64,000 nucleotides of DNA from BCD1 sp965230565 (GCA_965230565.1 CBDDLH010000016.1:558001-622000), one strand, 5' to 3'. Shown: positions 7,569-17,550, numbered from the stretch's first letter. The notes: generated from the letters alone by a model not told the origin. A program made the numbers and translations.

Positions 7569-10295
7569 TTAACAACCAATATCCGCCAGAGCTTCCTTAA
7601 TCTTTTTGATCCTGGCAGTTCCATCAGCCAGTTTCTTACGTTCCAGTTCGACAACCTTTTCCGGAGCATTGTTCACGAATTTTTCGTTACCCAGCTTTTT
7701 CTCAACGGTTCTAACGAATCCTTCCTGATATTCAAGCTCCTTGGTCAAACGCTCGCATTCCTCCTCTTTATTGATCTCCTGATTGAGTTCTACGAAGAAC
7801 TTATGAGTCTTCACCAGGAAGGAAACACTATTATCAATACTCTCATCTGTCATATCAAGACTTTCCAGGAAGGCCATTTTCATGACCATGGATTTCATGC
7901 CTTCAGATTTCAGCAGTTCAGCGAGATCTTCAGAGGTTTGTCCATGGACTTTCAGTGGTTCTTTTTGTTTGATACCATTATTATTCCTGACATCTCTGAC
8001 ACCAGAAACGATCGCTTTGGCCAATTCAATTTCATCGATGAAGTGGTCGTTATACTCTCCTGCTTCCGGCCAATGGCTTACGATACAATCATCACCCGGT
8101 TTTCTGTCACGCAAATTGTGCCAAATCTCTTCTGTAACGAAGGGCATAAAAGGATGCAAAAGCACCATCATCTTTTCGAACATAGCAATTGATCTGTCAT
8201 AAGTCTCCCTGTCAATAGGAGCCTGGTAAGCCGGCTTAATCATTTCCAGGTACCAGGAACAGAAATCAAACCAGATGAACTTATAGAGTTCCATGATTGC
8301 ATCTGACAAACGATATTCATCCATCTGTTTGTTCAGATGTTCAATAAGCCTGTTCATCTTTTGTTCCAACCAATCACCTGCAAGTTTATTGATGGCGGCT
8401 GTAGATGCATCTACTGGTTCTTCAACGATTTCCCAACCATTTAGCAAGTTTAAAGCATTCCACATTTTATTGCAGAACTTCTTCCCCTGATCACAGAGTT
8501 TACTTTCATTGAGAGCAGTGCCCGTTTTGGGATCGATTGGAGCATCAAAGATGATATCGTTTCCAGCTGCTGCACTGGACAACATTCCAAATCTTACACC
8601 ATCTGCTCCATAGGTATCGATCAAAGAAAGTGCATCAGGAGAATTACCTAATGACTTACTCATTTTCCGCTTCTTGGAATCCCGAACCATGCCTGTGAAA
8701 TAAACATCATGGAAAGGCATAGTACCCTTTTTGGCTACTGTTTCTTTTCCAAGCAGATCTTCTCCCCATTCGTAACCGGCCATAATCATTCTGGCCACCC
8801 AGAAAAACATGATATCCCATCCGGTCACCAAAACATTGGTCGGATAGTAATAGGCCAGGTCATTTTCCTTTTCAAATCCGTCAAAAACCGTCAAGGGCCA
8901 CAACCAGGAGGAGAACCAGGTATCCACAACATCTTCATCTCTGGACAGATCTGAAATGGTCAGATCACTTTTCCCGGTGGCTTGCTTAGCCTGCTCAAGA
9001 GCCTCAGCTTCGTTTTCAGCAACAAAGATCTGATCATCATAATACCAGGCAGGAATTTGCTGTCCCCACCATAGCTGACGAGAGATACACCAGTCCCGCA
9101 CATTTTCTTCCTTGAGCCAGCTGTAGAACATATTCCACATTCCACTCGGGAAAAAACTTACTTCATCCTTTTTTACAGCTTCCAGCGCCGTTACTGCAAA
9201 TTCATCCATTTTCAGGAACCATTGCAGGGTCAACCTCGGCTCAATGATGGCATCGGTTCTTTCGGAGCGACCAACTTTATTTTTGTAGTCCTCAACCTTA
9301 ACGAGGTGGCCGGCTTCTTCCAGATCTTTCATGATCCGTTTACGCGCCTCAAAGCGATCAACTCCAACAAACAGTTGTGCAGCTTCGCTGAGGGTTCCAT
9401 CTTCATTTAGCGTATCAATGACTTCGAGATTATGTCTTTCTCCAATTTCAAAATCGTTCATATCGTGGGCCGGAGTGATCTTCAGACATCCGGTCCCAAA
9501 TTCCATATCCACATATCTGTCCGCGATGATAGGAATGGCCCGGCCAATCAATGGAACCAGCGCTTTCTTACCTTGCAGGTGCATAAAGCGCTCATCCTTT
9601 GGGTTAACAGCTATTGCGGTATCCCCCAAAATAGTTTCAGGACGAACGGTTGCAATGGTAACATATTCATCTTCAGTTCCTTCAATTTTATATCGCAGAT
9701 AATACAATTTGGAATTCTCTTCGGAATGAATTACCTCTTCATTGGATAATACCGTTTTGGCTACCGGATCCCAATTGGTCATACGAAGCCCGCGGTAAAT
9801 TTTGCCTTTATTATAAAGATCTACAAAAACCTTAATTACCGCATCGGACAGTTTGGGTTCCATGGTAAAACGGGTACGCTTCCAATCACAGGAAGCTCCG
9901 AGTTTTTGCAGCTGATCCAGGATGATGCCCCCATACTTATCTTTCCATTCGAAAGCGTATTTAAGGAAATCCTCTCTGGATAAATCAGATTTTTTAATGC
10001 CCTTTTCACGCAACATTTTCACCACTTTTGCTTCCGTGGCAATGGAAGCATGATCCGTACCCGGTACCCAGCAAGCATTATATCCCATCAAACGGGCACG
10101 TCTGATGAGGATATCCTGAACGGTGTTGTTCAACATATGTCCCATATGGAGGACGCCGGTCACGTTAGGAGGAGGAATTACAATGCTGTAAGGTTCTCTT
10201 TCGTCAGGCTCAGAATGGAAGTAATCATTTTCCATCCAATAGTCGTACCATTTTTTCTCAGTCTCTTTTGGTGAGTACCGTGTGGATAGTGACAT
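7569..10295 (-). CDS. valS: valyl-tRNA synthetase
   Basis: A cytoplasmic class I aminoacyl-tRNA synthetase that charges tRNA-Val and edits mischarged threonine. The HIGH-type motif HMGH is at residues 50-53, inside PPPNVTGVLHMGHML. The KMSKS motif is at about residues 543-547. GTDHASIATE and WWGQQIPAWY mark the catalytic core, and the CP1 editing domain holds TVRPETILGDTAIAV. The C-terminus is the ValRS coiled-coil arm, rich in Glu and Lys and ending in ALADIGC. At 908 residues it has a normal length. It stands alone, with a candidate promoter upstream at 10443-10477 and a bidirectional terminator downstream. Confidence 0.98.
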   Translation of the reverse strand: MSLSTRYSPKETEKKWYDYWMENDYFHSEPDEREPYSIVIPPPNVTGVLHMGHMLNNTVQDILIRRARLMGYNACWVPGTDHASIATEAKVVKMLREKGIKKSDLSREDFLKYAFEWKDKYGGIILDQLQKLGASCDWKRTRFTMEPKLSDAVIKVFVDLYNKGKIYRGLRMTNWDPVAKTVLSNEEVIHSEENSKLYYLRYKIEGTEDEYVTIATVRPETILGDTAIAVNPKDERFMHLQGKKALVPLIGRAIPIIADRYVDMEFGTGCLKITPAHDMNDFEIGERHNLEVIDTLNEDGTLSEAAQLFVGVDRFEARKRIMKDLEEAGHLVKVEDYKNKVGRSERTDAIIEPRLTLQWFLKMDEFAVTALEAVKKDEVSFFPSGMWNMFYSWLKEENVRDWCISRQLWWGQQIPAWYYDDQIFVAENEAEALEQAKQATGKSDLTISDLSRDEDVVDTWFSSWLWPLTVFDGFEKENDLAYYYPTNVLVTGWDIMFFWVARMIMAGYEWGEDLLGKETVAKKGTMPFHDVYFTGMVRDSKKRKMSKSLGNSPDALSLIDTYGADGVRFGMLSSAAAGNDIIFDAPIDPKTGTALNESKLCDQGKKFCNKMWNALNLLNGWEIVEEPVDASTAAINKLAGDWLEQKMNRLIEHLNKQMDEYRLSDAIMELYKFIWFDFCSWYLEMIKPAYQAPIDRETYDRSIAMFEKMMVLLHPFMPFVTEEIWHNLRDRKPGDDCIVSHWPEAGEYNDHFIDEIELAKAIVSGVRDVRNNNGIKQKEPLKVHGQTSEDLAELLKSEGMKSMVMKMAFLESLDMTDESIDNSVSFLVKTHKFFVELNQEINKEEECERLTKELEYQEGFVRTVEKKLGNEKFVNNAPEKVVELERKKLADGTARIKKIKEALADIGC

Positions 10296-10442
10296 GTAAA
10301 GGTTTTTATTGGTAATTAAAAGCTTTAGCGTAATTATTCCAAAGCAACACTAATTATTCAGTTTTCGTTCCTGAACCAGATTGAAATTGGTCTAAAACAA
10401 TCAGTTTTTTTAAGACGCAACTATACTGCTCGGAAAATGCCG

Positions 10443-10477
10443 CAAATATAGGATTTTTTTAAAGAGGAATTATCAAA
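10443..10477 (-). promoter_or_regulatory. valS: candidate valS promoter
   Basis: Read on the minus strand, TATATTTG (complement of 10443-10450) fits the Bacteroidota -7 consensus TAnnTTTG. TTTG (complement of 10474-10477) could be the -33 element with a 23-base spacer. It would give a leader of roughly 140 bases before the valS ATG. The spacer is longer than the usual 19-21 bases, so confidence is moderate. Confidence 0.45.
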
Positions 10478-10491
10478 AAAACAGGTTTTTA

Positions 10492-12288
10492 CTAATGGAA
10501 GAAATCCTTCACTTTATCAGAGGTTGTCAGTTGTTCTTCATTCAGTATAACCTGACTTAATCCTTCCATTTTTGGCAATTCATATTTATAGAAAAATTTC
10601 ATGGTATGTAATTTGCCCAGATGAAAATCGTCGTCTTGTTTTTCCAATAAACGCCTGCTGGAAACAATGCCCATTTTTAACCATTGCCATGCAATTACCA
10701 GCGTACCTGCAAATTCCATAAAGACGGTTGCATCCGCCAGAAATGCTTCCAGGTTGCCTTTCTGGGCAAAAGCTGCCAAATGTCTGAATACCTTATCTGT
10801 CAAACGCATCTTTTCACCTAACACTTTGGCATGAGGAATGAGGGCAGCATACTCCAGAGCCTCATGAATCGTTTTTTCAATGGCCATGACCAAAAGATCA
10901 ACAGCCCGTCCGTTTTTCATGACCATTTTTCTACCTAAAAGATCGAGAGACTGGATGCCGGTTGTCCCTTCATAAATGGACATGATCCTAATATCCCTGT
11001 AATATTGTTGCAAAGGGAAATCCATGCAATATCCATATCCTCCAAGCACCTGGAGGCCATTATTGATCGCTCGCTGACCAGCCTCAGCCGGATAAGTTTT
11101 TGCAATAGGTGTTAGCAGTTCCAGGAGCATATGGTAGTCTCCATTTTTATTATCCGTTGCCTCCCGGGAAAGATCATCAAGGCGTGCGCATTCAAACAAT
11201 AGGCTCATGGCCCCCTCGGTGATGGACTTTTGGAGCAGTAACATCCTCTTGACATCGGGATGATTAATAATAAGCGTCTGCCCCTCCTTTTTAGCCATAG
11301 CTTTTAGAGAAATACCCTGAGATCTTTCATTCGCGTATTGTAATGAGGCATAATAAGCCGCGGTGGCAGTAGAAGCGGCAGTGGCACCAACGTCAATACG
11401 GGCAGCATTCATCATCTGGAACATATATTTTAATCCCTGGTGTGGTTCTCCTACCAGCCAACCCCGGCAATTGTCATTTTCTCCAAAAACAAGATGTGTC
11501 GTAGCATATCCACGTTGTCCTAATTTTTGAAAATCTCCTGCTGTGATTACATCATTGGCTTCCAGCGAACCTTCCTCCAAAGGCCTGAATTTCGGAACAA
11601 CAAAAAGCGAAATCCCCTTGGTTCCTTCAGGTGCACCTTCAATTCGGGCAAGCGTGAGGTGAACAAAGTTTTCCGCATGTTGGTGATCTCCACCTGAGAT
11701 AAAAATTTTCTGGCCATTTATTTGATAATACCCGTCCTGCGTTGGCTTGGCAGAAGTTGTCAGGAAGGATAAAGAACTCCCTGCCTGAGGTTCGGTAAGT
11801 GCCATGGTTCCCATCCATTTTCCGGCTACCATTTTTGGGATATAGGTATTTTTTAAATCATCGCTACCAAAAGAAAGGATAAGGTTAGCCGACCCTGTAG
11901 TCAGGTTCAAATAACCAACAGCACTGTTATTGGCAGCTTCCAGAATGTGATTACCCGCCAGAAATATACTTTCCGGAACCTGTAATCCTCCAAATTCATA
12001 ATCAAACCCGGGGCCGAACCACCCTAATTCAGCAGCTTTTTCAATAATGTTTCCCAACTGAGGATGAGCCACTACCCTACCATCTTCATACCTGACAGGC
12101 TCAATATCCATTGCCGTGAAATGGGGAAACAACTCCGCATCCGCAAAATCTTTAATAGACTGCAGGAACATTTCAATGGATTCCCGATCATACTCCTGAA
12201 AACGATCAAGATGAAAAAGCTCCTCTGCTTTATGAACTTCAAATAGCCAGAAAAGCAGGTTTTTCATACTCATATATTGATTTGCCAT
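10492..12288 (-). CDS. acyl-CoA dehydrogenase family protein
   Basis: A 598-residue FAD-dependent dehydrogenase of the long DmdC/FadE5-like type, which has an extra C-terminal domain; ordinary acyl-CoA dehydrogenases are about 380 residues. The N-terminal helical domain is followed by the FAD-binding beta-domain (MALTEPQAGSSLSFL, then KIFISGGDH). The C-terminal helical domain has VLGGYGYCMDFPLQQYYRD and the catalytic-base region IMSIYEGTTGIQSLDLLG (Glu about residue 440). It likely introduces a double bond into an acyl-CoA in fatty acid or related breakdown; chain length is unknown. It starts 35 bases after dapF on the same strand, so the two may be co-transcribed. The link to lysine or peptidoglycan synthesis is probably only positional. 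Confidence 0.9.
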   Translation of the reverse strand: MANQYMSMKNLLFWLFEVHKAEELFHLDRFQEYDRESIEMFLQSIKDFADAELFPHFTAMDIEPVRYEDGRVVAHPQLGNIIEKAAELGWFGPGFDYEFGGLQVPESIFLAGNHILEAANNSAVGYLNLTTGSANLILSFGSDDLKNTYIPKMVAGKWMGTMALTEPQAGSSLSFLTTSAKPTQDGYYQINGQKIFISGGDHQHAENFVHLTLARIEGAPEGTKGISLFVVPKFRPLEEGSLEANDVITAGDFQKLGQRGYATTHLVFGENDNCRGWLVGEPHQGLKYMFQMMNAARIDVGATAASTATAAYYASLQYANERSQGISLKAMAKKEGQTLIINHPDVKRMLLLQKSITEGAMSLLFECARLDDLSREATDNKNGDYHMLLELLTPIAKTYPAEAGQRAINNGLQVLGGYGYCMDFPLQQYYRDIRIMSIYEGTTGIQSLDLLGRKMVMKNGRAVDLLVMAIEKTIHEALEYAALIPHAKVLGEKMRLTDKVFRHLAAFAQKGNLEAFLADATVFMEFAGTLVIAWQWLKMGIVSSRRLLEKQDDDFHLGKLHTMKFFYKYELPKMEGLSQVILNEEQLTTSDKVKDFFH

Positions 12289-12323
12289 GGGTCAGGATTT
12301 TTGAATGAAAATTGAAAATTGAT

Positions 12324-13116
12324 TTATGATTGAAAATGATATTCGCCTTCAAACACCTGTACTGCCGGTCCGATCAGCCAAATATCTTCAAAGCCGGTCT
12401 CCGTCTTTTTGAATCGGACCTTCAGGTTTCCTCCTTTGGCCTCAACTGGTAAATCATAATCACCTGATGCAGATGAATGAATATAATTTGCAATGGTCGA
12501 AGCTACAATACCCGTTCCGCAGGAAAGGGTTTCGTCTTCCACTCCCCTCTCGTAAGTAGCTACTTTAATACCATTCAGTTCAGATTTGACGAAAGTTGAC
12601 GTTTGTTCCCTTTTCCCTGAACCTATCTGAATAACGGATTTTCCTGCCTTGCTCAAATACATCAAAATGCTCCAAATCATCCACAAACCGGACGTAATGA
12701 GGAGAACCGGTATCCATGAAATAAAAATCGTCGGCTTTTTCAACAGCAGTAACTTCCGACATTTTTAATTCAATGACATTTTCTCCAACAATGGCTTCAT
12801 GTGGGCCATCCACGGCCAGAAAAGACGTCTTTTCTCCAATTTTTTTGAGGAAATGAGCAAAAGCTACAATACAACGACCTCCGTTTCCGCACATAGAGCC
12901 CTCATATCCGTTGGCATTGAAATATTTCATTTCAAAATCATAGGATTCATGGTTTTGCAAAAGGATCAAACCATCCCCGCCAATCCCAAATCTACGGTCA
13001 CATATCAGACTGATCAGCTTATGATTTTGAACATCAAAATTCTTTTCCCAGTCATTGATCATTATGAAATCATTACCGGTACCATGGTATTTATAAAAAT
13101 GAATCGTTTCTTTCAT
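12324..13116 (-). pseudogene. dapF: diaminopimelate epimerase, frame broken by one extra base
   Basis: DapF converts LL- to meso-diaminopimelate for lysine and peptidoglycan synthesis. The first frame (13116 down to about 12592) has the start FYKYHGTGNDFIMI and the first catalytic cysteine in MCGNGGRC, but stops after NVNFRQI. The second frame (about 12590 down to 12324) holds the second catalytic cysteine in ERGVEDETLSCGTG. Removing a single base near 12591 restores NVNFVKSELNGIKVATYERG, the family pattern, and gives about 263 residues, the normal length. The gene is normally essential and every conserved residue survives. A sequencing or assembly insertion is therefore more likely than real decay. 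It follows the small membrane protein at 13133-13336 by 16 bases. Confidence 0.9.
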
Positions 13117-13132
13117 AATTAAAAGCTAAAAA

Positions 13133-13336
13133 TCAATTTTCGGTTTTCAGGGTATCTACCTGTTCATATTTTTCCCGCTCTTCATCCGTCATGCCAAAAG
13201 GTACATCCATCGTAAAATGACGGATAACCGCAAACACAATTAACAAGAGCAGGAAAATTCCTCCATAAAGATTAAATTTCTTCCCAAAAAGCGGTTCAGG
13301 TTCCCGCTTTTCATTCTTTGTTTGGTCTTCTTGCAT
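13133..13336 (-). CDS. small single-span membrane protein
   Basis: A 67-residue protein starting MQEDQTKNEKREPEP, with the ATG complementary to 13334-13336. A charged cytoplasmic-type head is followed by one hydrophobic segment (FLLLLIVFAVI, about residues 28-40) and an acidic tail (MTDEEREKYEQVDTLKTEN). The frame is open upstream to 13447, but the extra 37 codons look non-coding. It is probably an inner-membrane protein of unknown function. It starts the minus-strand unit that continues into dapF 16 bases later, and is divergent from the LolD-type ATPase gene. Confidence 0.65.
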   Translation of the reverse strand: MQEDQTKNEKREPEPLFGKKFNLYGGIFLLLLIVFAVIRHFTMDVPFGMTDEEREKYEQVDTLKTEN

Positions 13337-13483
13337 AATGTATTTTAATTCGTTCAAATTCCAACAGGCATAAAAGTAGAAGTAAATTGAATGATTACCA
13401 AAAATTGATTGTTCAGGGAAAACAAAAAGGTTAAGTATTTTTATCATTTTATTTTCCCTATTTTAGCCCCCAAAATTCAAACT

Positions 13484-14140
13484 GTGATAAAAGCAACCAA
13501 TATTCATAAATCCTATGGCTCCCTGCACGTTTTGAAAGGGGTTGATCTTCATATTAAAAAAGGGGAAGTCGTATCTATCATCGGGAAGTCCGGAGCAGGA
13601 AAAAGTACGCTGCTTCATATCCTGGGAACCCTTGACAAGGCGAATGAGGGCGATCTGCTCATCCAGGATGAGGAGGTTTTCAAATTAAATCAGAAACAAC
13701 TGGCAGCTTTCAGGAATAACAACATTGGTTTCATCTTTCAATTTCATCATTTACTTCCCGAATTTACAGCTTTGGAAAACGTATGCATTCCTGCCTATAT
13801 CCAAAAGAAATCGGTAGCGGACACAGAACACAGGGCTAAGGAATTACTTGATTATCTCGGACTTTCAGAGCGATTGACCCACAAGCCGGCACAGCTTTCC
13901 GGCGGAGAACAACAAAGAGTAGCGGTTGCCCGATCTTTAATCAATAACCCCGGTATTATCTTTGCAGATGAACCATCGGGAAACCTTGACACCCTATCTT
14001 CTAAGGAACTTCACCAGTTGATTTTTAAACTGCGTGATGATTTTAACCAAACGTTTGTAATAGTAACCCATAACCTCGAACTCGCAAAGATGAGTGACAG
14101 AATTCTGGAGATGGAAGATGGTTTGATAAAAAATAGCTGA
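13484..14140 (+). CDS. lolD: ABC transporter ATP-binding protein, LolD/MacB type
   Basis: A 218-residue ATPase if begun at the GTG at 13484 (MIKATNIHKSYGSLHVLKGV). The open frame starts at 13409, but the extra 25 residues are hydrophobic and unlike the family. Walker A is GKSGAGKST (34-42), the signature is LSGGEQQR (138-145) and Walker B is IIFADEP (158-164), followed by SGNLD and the H-loop VTHN. LolD-type ATPases drive a permease that moves lipoproteins or other substrates from the inner membrane. The permease partner is not in this window. Assignment to the LolD/MacB/FtsE class is firm; lipoprotein release as the specific role is inferred. Confidence 0.88.
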   Translation: MIKATNIHKSYGSLHVLKGVDLHIKKGEVVSIIGKSGAGKSTLLHILGTLDKANEGDLLIQDEEVFKLNQKQLAAFRNNNIGFIFQFHHLLPEFTALENVCIPAYIQKKSVADTEHRAKELLDYLGLSERLTHKPAQLSGGEQQRVAVARSLINNPGIIFADEPSGNLDTLSSKELHQLIFKLRDDFNQTFVIVTHNLELAKMSDRILEMEDGLIKNS

Positions 14141-14192
14141 TGAAAATTTGACCGTGCCCCAGAACATCATTGTACTAACATAAGCACCATTG

Positions 14193-15620
14193 ATGGAAAA
14201 TAATACGACACAACAGAAATTTAGGCAACAGAATAAACCTGTTAAAGAGCATCTTAAAGAACTTTTTGCTGCCACCAAAGAGTGGTTTTCAGCTTTATTG
14301 GACCTTCAACACGGATTGAGCAGGGAAGGAACTATCATTGCCATCAAGAATAACAAAAAAATGCGCGGGGCCAACGCCTGGATGCTCATGTGTTCCATTA
14401 TGATCGCCTCTCTTGGTCTCGATCTCGATTCCGCAGCAGTTATTATTGGCGCGATGTTGATTTCACCTTTAATGGCTCCCATTCTTGGTATCGGGCTTGC
14501 TGTAGGTATCAATGACCGTGAAGCCCTGACTATTTCCTTGCAACATTTCGTCATTGCCATACTCATTGCCCTGATAACAAGTACTTTTTATTTCTATATT
14601 ACCCCTTTGGGCCAGCCTACCAGCGAGATCCTGAAAAGAACCAGTCCAAACCTGCTTGATAGCCTGGTCGCTGTTTTCGGCGGACTTGCAGGGATCATCT
14701 CTATTTCCAGAAAGGAACAGTCAAACGCCATTCCGGGTGTTGCTATCGCCACGGCTTTAATGCCACCTTTATGTGTGAGTGGTTATGGACTTGCTAACGG
14801 CAACTGGCAGGTAATGCTCAATGCTTTTTACTTATTTTTTCTCAACTCCTTTTTTATTGCCCTGACAACTTATATCATTATAAGGTTATTGAGATTCCCT
14901 TTTAAATCACATCTCGATGCCCGGGAAGCCCGAAGGACAAGAATCATCATTACGGTTTTCAGTATGATCATAATCCTTCCCAGTGCAAAAATCCTGAGAG
15001 ATCTGATCGTTTTTCAAAGCGATAAAGAAAAGGCAGAATTGTTTATCAAAGATCACTTTGAAGAGAACTGCATTGATTTTTCATTGGTAAAGGGTGATAC
15101 TAGCAATCAACTTGTTTTAGAATTACTTGGGCGAAGTATTACGCCGGATTCCCTCCAGCATTTTAACGACTTACTGGCTTCCGACTATAATCTTGACAAT
15201 ACCAAACTCAGTTTTGTTCAGGATAATACCCTTAGGCTGGAAAAGATCAATAAAATGCAGCTGGAGCTATCCAATCTTGGAAAGATCGCCAACCAATTGG
15301 AAAGTGCCAATAAAATTCAATCTGCACAAGAAACACAGATAACAGAATTGTCACAGAAAATGGACAGTATCAACGCCATCAGTATCCCATTGAAATCAAT
15401 AGGCGATGAACTCAAAACTATCTTTCCAAAACTGGATGAGGTTGGGTTTGCCAATGTGGAAAAAAGTGCTTTTGAAAAGGAAACCGTTACTATTCCATTA
15501 TTCATCGTTAGATGGAATAGAAATACACCTGTTTACCAGCGACGAAATGATGAAAAGAAGATCTATGAGTTCCTGATTAAAAGGGCGGATCTTGATACCC
15601 TTCAGATAATTGCCTATTAA
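14193..15620 (+). CDS. DUF389 family integral membrane protein
   Basis: A 475-residue membrane protein. The core has the DUF389 signature RGANAWMLMCSIMIASLGL, then DSAAVIIGAMLISPLMAPIL, followed by several hydrophobic spans to about residue 265. The remaining 200 residues are soluble and include a helical stretch (ELSNLGKIANQLESANKI) of coiled-coil character. An N-terminal cytoplasmic segment (KPVKEHLKELFAATKEW) precedes the first span. Members of this family have no established biochemical role. ATG at 14193 is chosen over the overlapping TTG at 14190. It lies 52 bases after the LolD-type gene and 9 bases before pncA, so it may share a transcript with either. Confidence 0.85.
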   Translation: MENNTTQQKFRQQNKPVKEHLKELFAATKEWFSALLDLQHGLSREGTIIAIKNNKKMRGANAWMLMCSIMIASLGLDLDSAAVIIGAMLISPLMAPILGIGLAVGINDREALTISLQHFVIAILIALITSTFYFYITPLGQPTSEILKRTSPNLLDSLVAVFGGLAGIISISRKEQSNAIPGVAIATALMPPLCVSGYGLANGNWQVMLNAFYLFFLNSFFIALTTYIIIRLLRFPFKSHLDAREARRTRIIITVFSMIIILPSAKILRDLIVFQSDKEKAELFIKDHFEENCIDFSLVKGDTSNQLVLELLGRSITPDSLQHFNDLLASDYNLDNTKLSFVQDNTLRLEKINKMQLELSNLGKIANQLESANKIQSAQETQITELSQKMDSINAISIPLKSIGDELKTIFPKLDEVGFANVEKSAFEKETVTIPLFIVRWNRNTPVYQRRNDEKKIYEFLIKRADLDTLQIIAY

Positions 15621-15629
15621 ACTAAAAAA

Positions 15630-16245
15630 ATGAACGCATTAATTCTCGTTGACCTTCAAAATGATTTTTGTCCGGGTGGAGCCCTGGCTGTAAATGAAGG
15701 AGATCAGACCATTCCGGTCGCCAATAAATTAAGTGAGCAATTTGACCTCGTAATCGCAACTCAGGACTGGCATCCGGAAGATCATGGAAGTTTTGCACGA
15801 TAATAACCCTGGGAAACAGATTGGTGAATTACATGAACTCGGAGGTCTGCCACAGGTAATGTGGCCGGTTCATTGTGTCCAGAACAGTGTTGGCGCAGAA
15901 TTTGTAGAGGAACTGAATAAGGAAAACATAACAAAGGTATTCATTAAAGGTACTGACAAGAACATTGACAGTTATTCAGGTTTTTTTGACAACGGACATC
16001 AGAAAGCAACCGGTCTTCACCAGTACCTTCAGTCAAAGCATGTGGATCAGGTATTTGTTATGGGTTTAGCATTAGATTATTGCGTAAAATTTACAGCAAT
16101 TGACGCAGCAAATCTCGGGTATAAAACCTACCTTGTTCTGGATGGTTGTCGTGGTGTAGGGTTAAAGGAAGAGGATATCCCTAATGCGTTGAATGAAATG
16201 ACAGCAAAAGGCGTAAACATTATCAATTCCGAAGAAATTAAGTAA
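15630..16245 (+). pseudogene. pncA: nicotinamidase, frame broken by one extra base
   Basis: PncA hydrolyses nicotinamide to nicotinate for NAD salvage. The first frame from ATG 15630 reads MNALILVDLQNDFCPGGALA, with the catalytic Asp in LVDLQNDF, and TQDWHPEDHGSFA with the metal-binding residues. It then hits two stop codons at 15801. The second frame continues NNPGKQIGELHELGGLPQ, then WPVHCVQ, and the nucleophile region MGLALDYCVKFTA (catalytic Cys). Removing one base at about 15798-15800 joins GSFA to NNPGK and gives about 204 residues, the usual size. All catalytic residues are intact, so an inserted-base error is likelier than gene loss. It starts 9 bases after the DUF389 gene. Confidence 0.9.
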
Positions 16246-16305
16246 AAAACATTTATTATAAACTCGACTTAAAAACAATTGTAGAATATTTAAATAAGAC
16301 TGAAT

Positions 16306-17550
16306 ATGATATCAACAGCCAAATTATCGTCCCAGGAACTCATGCAGCTTGAAGATGTTAACGGCGCACATAACTATCATCCCCTGCCGGTTGTATTATC
16401 CAGAGGAGAAGGCGTTTACGTTTGGGACGCAGAAGGAAAAAAATATTATGACTTTTTATCCGCATATTCCGCTGTAAATCAGGGACACTGTCACCCCAAA
16501 ATCATAGATGCACTGGTTGAACAGGCAAAAACGCTCACACTCACCTCCAGAGCATTTTACAATGACATGTTGGGACCTTATGAAAAATATATTACCGATT
16601 ACTTTGGTTATGACAAGGTACTGCCCATCAATACTGGTGTTGAGGCGGTAGAAACAGCCCTTAAACTTTGTCGCAAATGGGCCTACAAAGTAAAAGGCGT
16701 ACCCGTTAACGAAGCCAAGATCATTTTCGCCAGCGCCAATTTCCACGGTCGTACTTTGGGAGTAATCTCAGCCTCAACTGATCCCGATTCAACCGGTGGA
16801 TTTGGACCTTATATGCCAGGCTACCAAATCATTCCTTATAATGACCTTGCAGCATTAGAAGAAGCGCTGCAGGATCCTAACGTAGCTGGATTCATTGTCG
16901 AACCGATCCAGGGAGAAGCAGGTGTTGTGGTTCCGGATGAAGATTACCTTCCGGGGGCATATGATTTGTGTCAAAAACATAATGCGCTCTTCATTGCTGA
17001 TGAAGTACAAACGGGTATTGCAAGAACCGGGAAACTTCTGGCGTGTAACTATTTTGAATTTAAACCCGACATTCTTATCCTCGGAAAGGCCCTTTCCGGA
17101 GGAGTATTCCCCGTGTCCGCAGTATTGGCAAGAGATGAAATTATGCTAACCATTTTACCCGGGGAGCACGGCTCGACATTTGGTGGAAATCCCCTTGCCT
17201 GTGCCGTTGCGATGGCAGCTCTTGAGGTAGTCCGTGAGGAAGAACTTGCTGAAAATGCAATGAGACTGGGTAAAAAATTCCGTGATCGGATGCACAAAGA
17301 ACTTGTAGAAAAAACGGATATGGTTACCCTTGTCAGAGGAAAAGGTCTGCTTAATGCGATAGTTATCAATGACCATGAGGAGAGCAAAACAGCCTGGAAT
17401 ATGTGCGTAAAACTGGCAGAAAACGGATTACTGGCCAAGCCGACGCACGGGAATATAATTCGGTTTGCCCCTCCGTTGGTAATGACCGAAGATCAACTCA
17501 ACGAGTGCTGTGATATCATCATTCAAACCATTATCAATTTTGAGGAATAG
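16306..17550 (+). CDS. rocD: ornithine aminotransferase
   Basis: A 414-residue PLP-dependent class III aminotransferase that converts ornithine and 2-oxoglutarate to glutamate 5-semialdehyde and glutamate. The family-specific start YHPLPVVLSRGEGVYVWD is followed by FLSAYSAVNQGHCHPKI. The glutamine/PLP loop is IVEPIQGEAGVVVP, the cofactor-binding Asp is D232 in ADEVQTGIARTG and the Schiff-base lysine is K261 in LILGKALSGG. SRAFYNDMLGPYE is characteristic of RocD over acetylornithine aminotransferase. It stands 60 bases after pncA, probably as its own unit. It works in arginine/ornithine catabolism or proline synthesis. Confidence 0.96.
   Translation: MISTAKLSSQELMQLEDVNGAHNYHPLPVVLSRGEGVYVWDAEGKKYYDFLSAYSAVNQGHCHPKIIDALVEQAKTLTLTSRAFYNDMLGPYEKYITDYFGYDKVLPINTGVEAVETALKLCRKWAYKVKGVPVNEAKIIFASANFHGRTLGVISASTDPDSTGGFGPYMPGYQIIPYNDLAALEEALQDPNVAGFIVEPIQGEAGVVVPDEDYLPGAYDLCQKHNALFIADEVQTGIARTGKLLACNYFEFKPDILILGKALSGGVFPVSAVLARDEIMLTILPGEHGSTFGGNPLACAVAMAALEVVREEELAENAMRLGKKFRDRMHKELVEKTDMVTLVRGKGLLNAIVINDHEESKTAWNMCVKLAENGLLAKPTHGNIIRFAPPLVMTEDQLNECCDIIIQTIINFEE

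Noticed and set aside
7803..8202. Long plus-strand open frames inside valS
   Set aside because: They are antisense shadows of a clear synthetase gene with no domain of their own.
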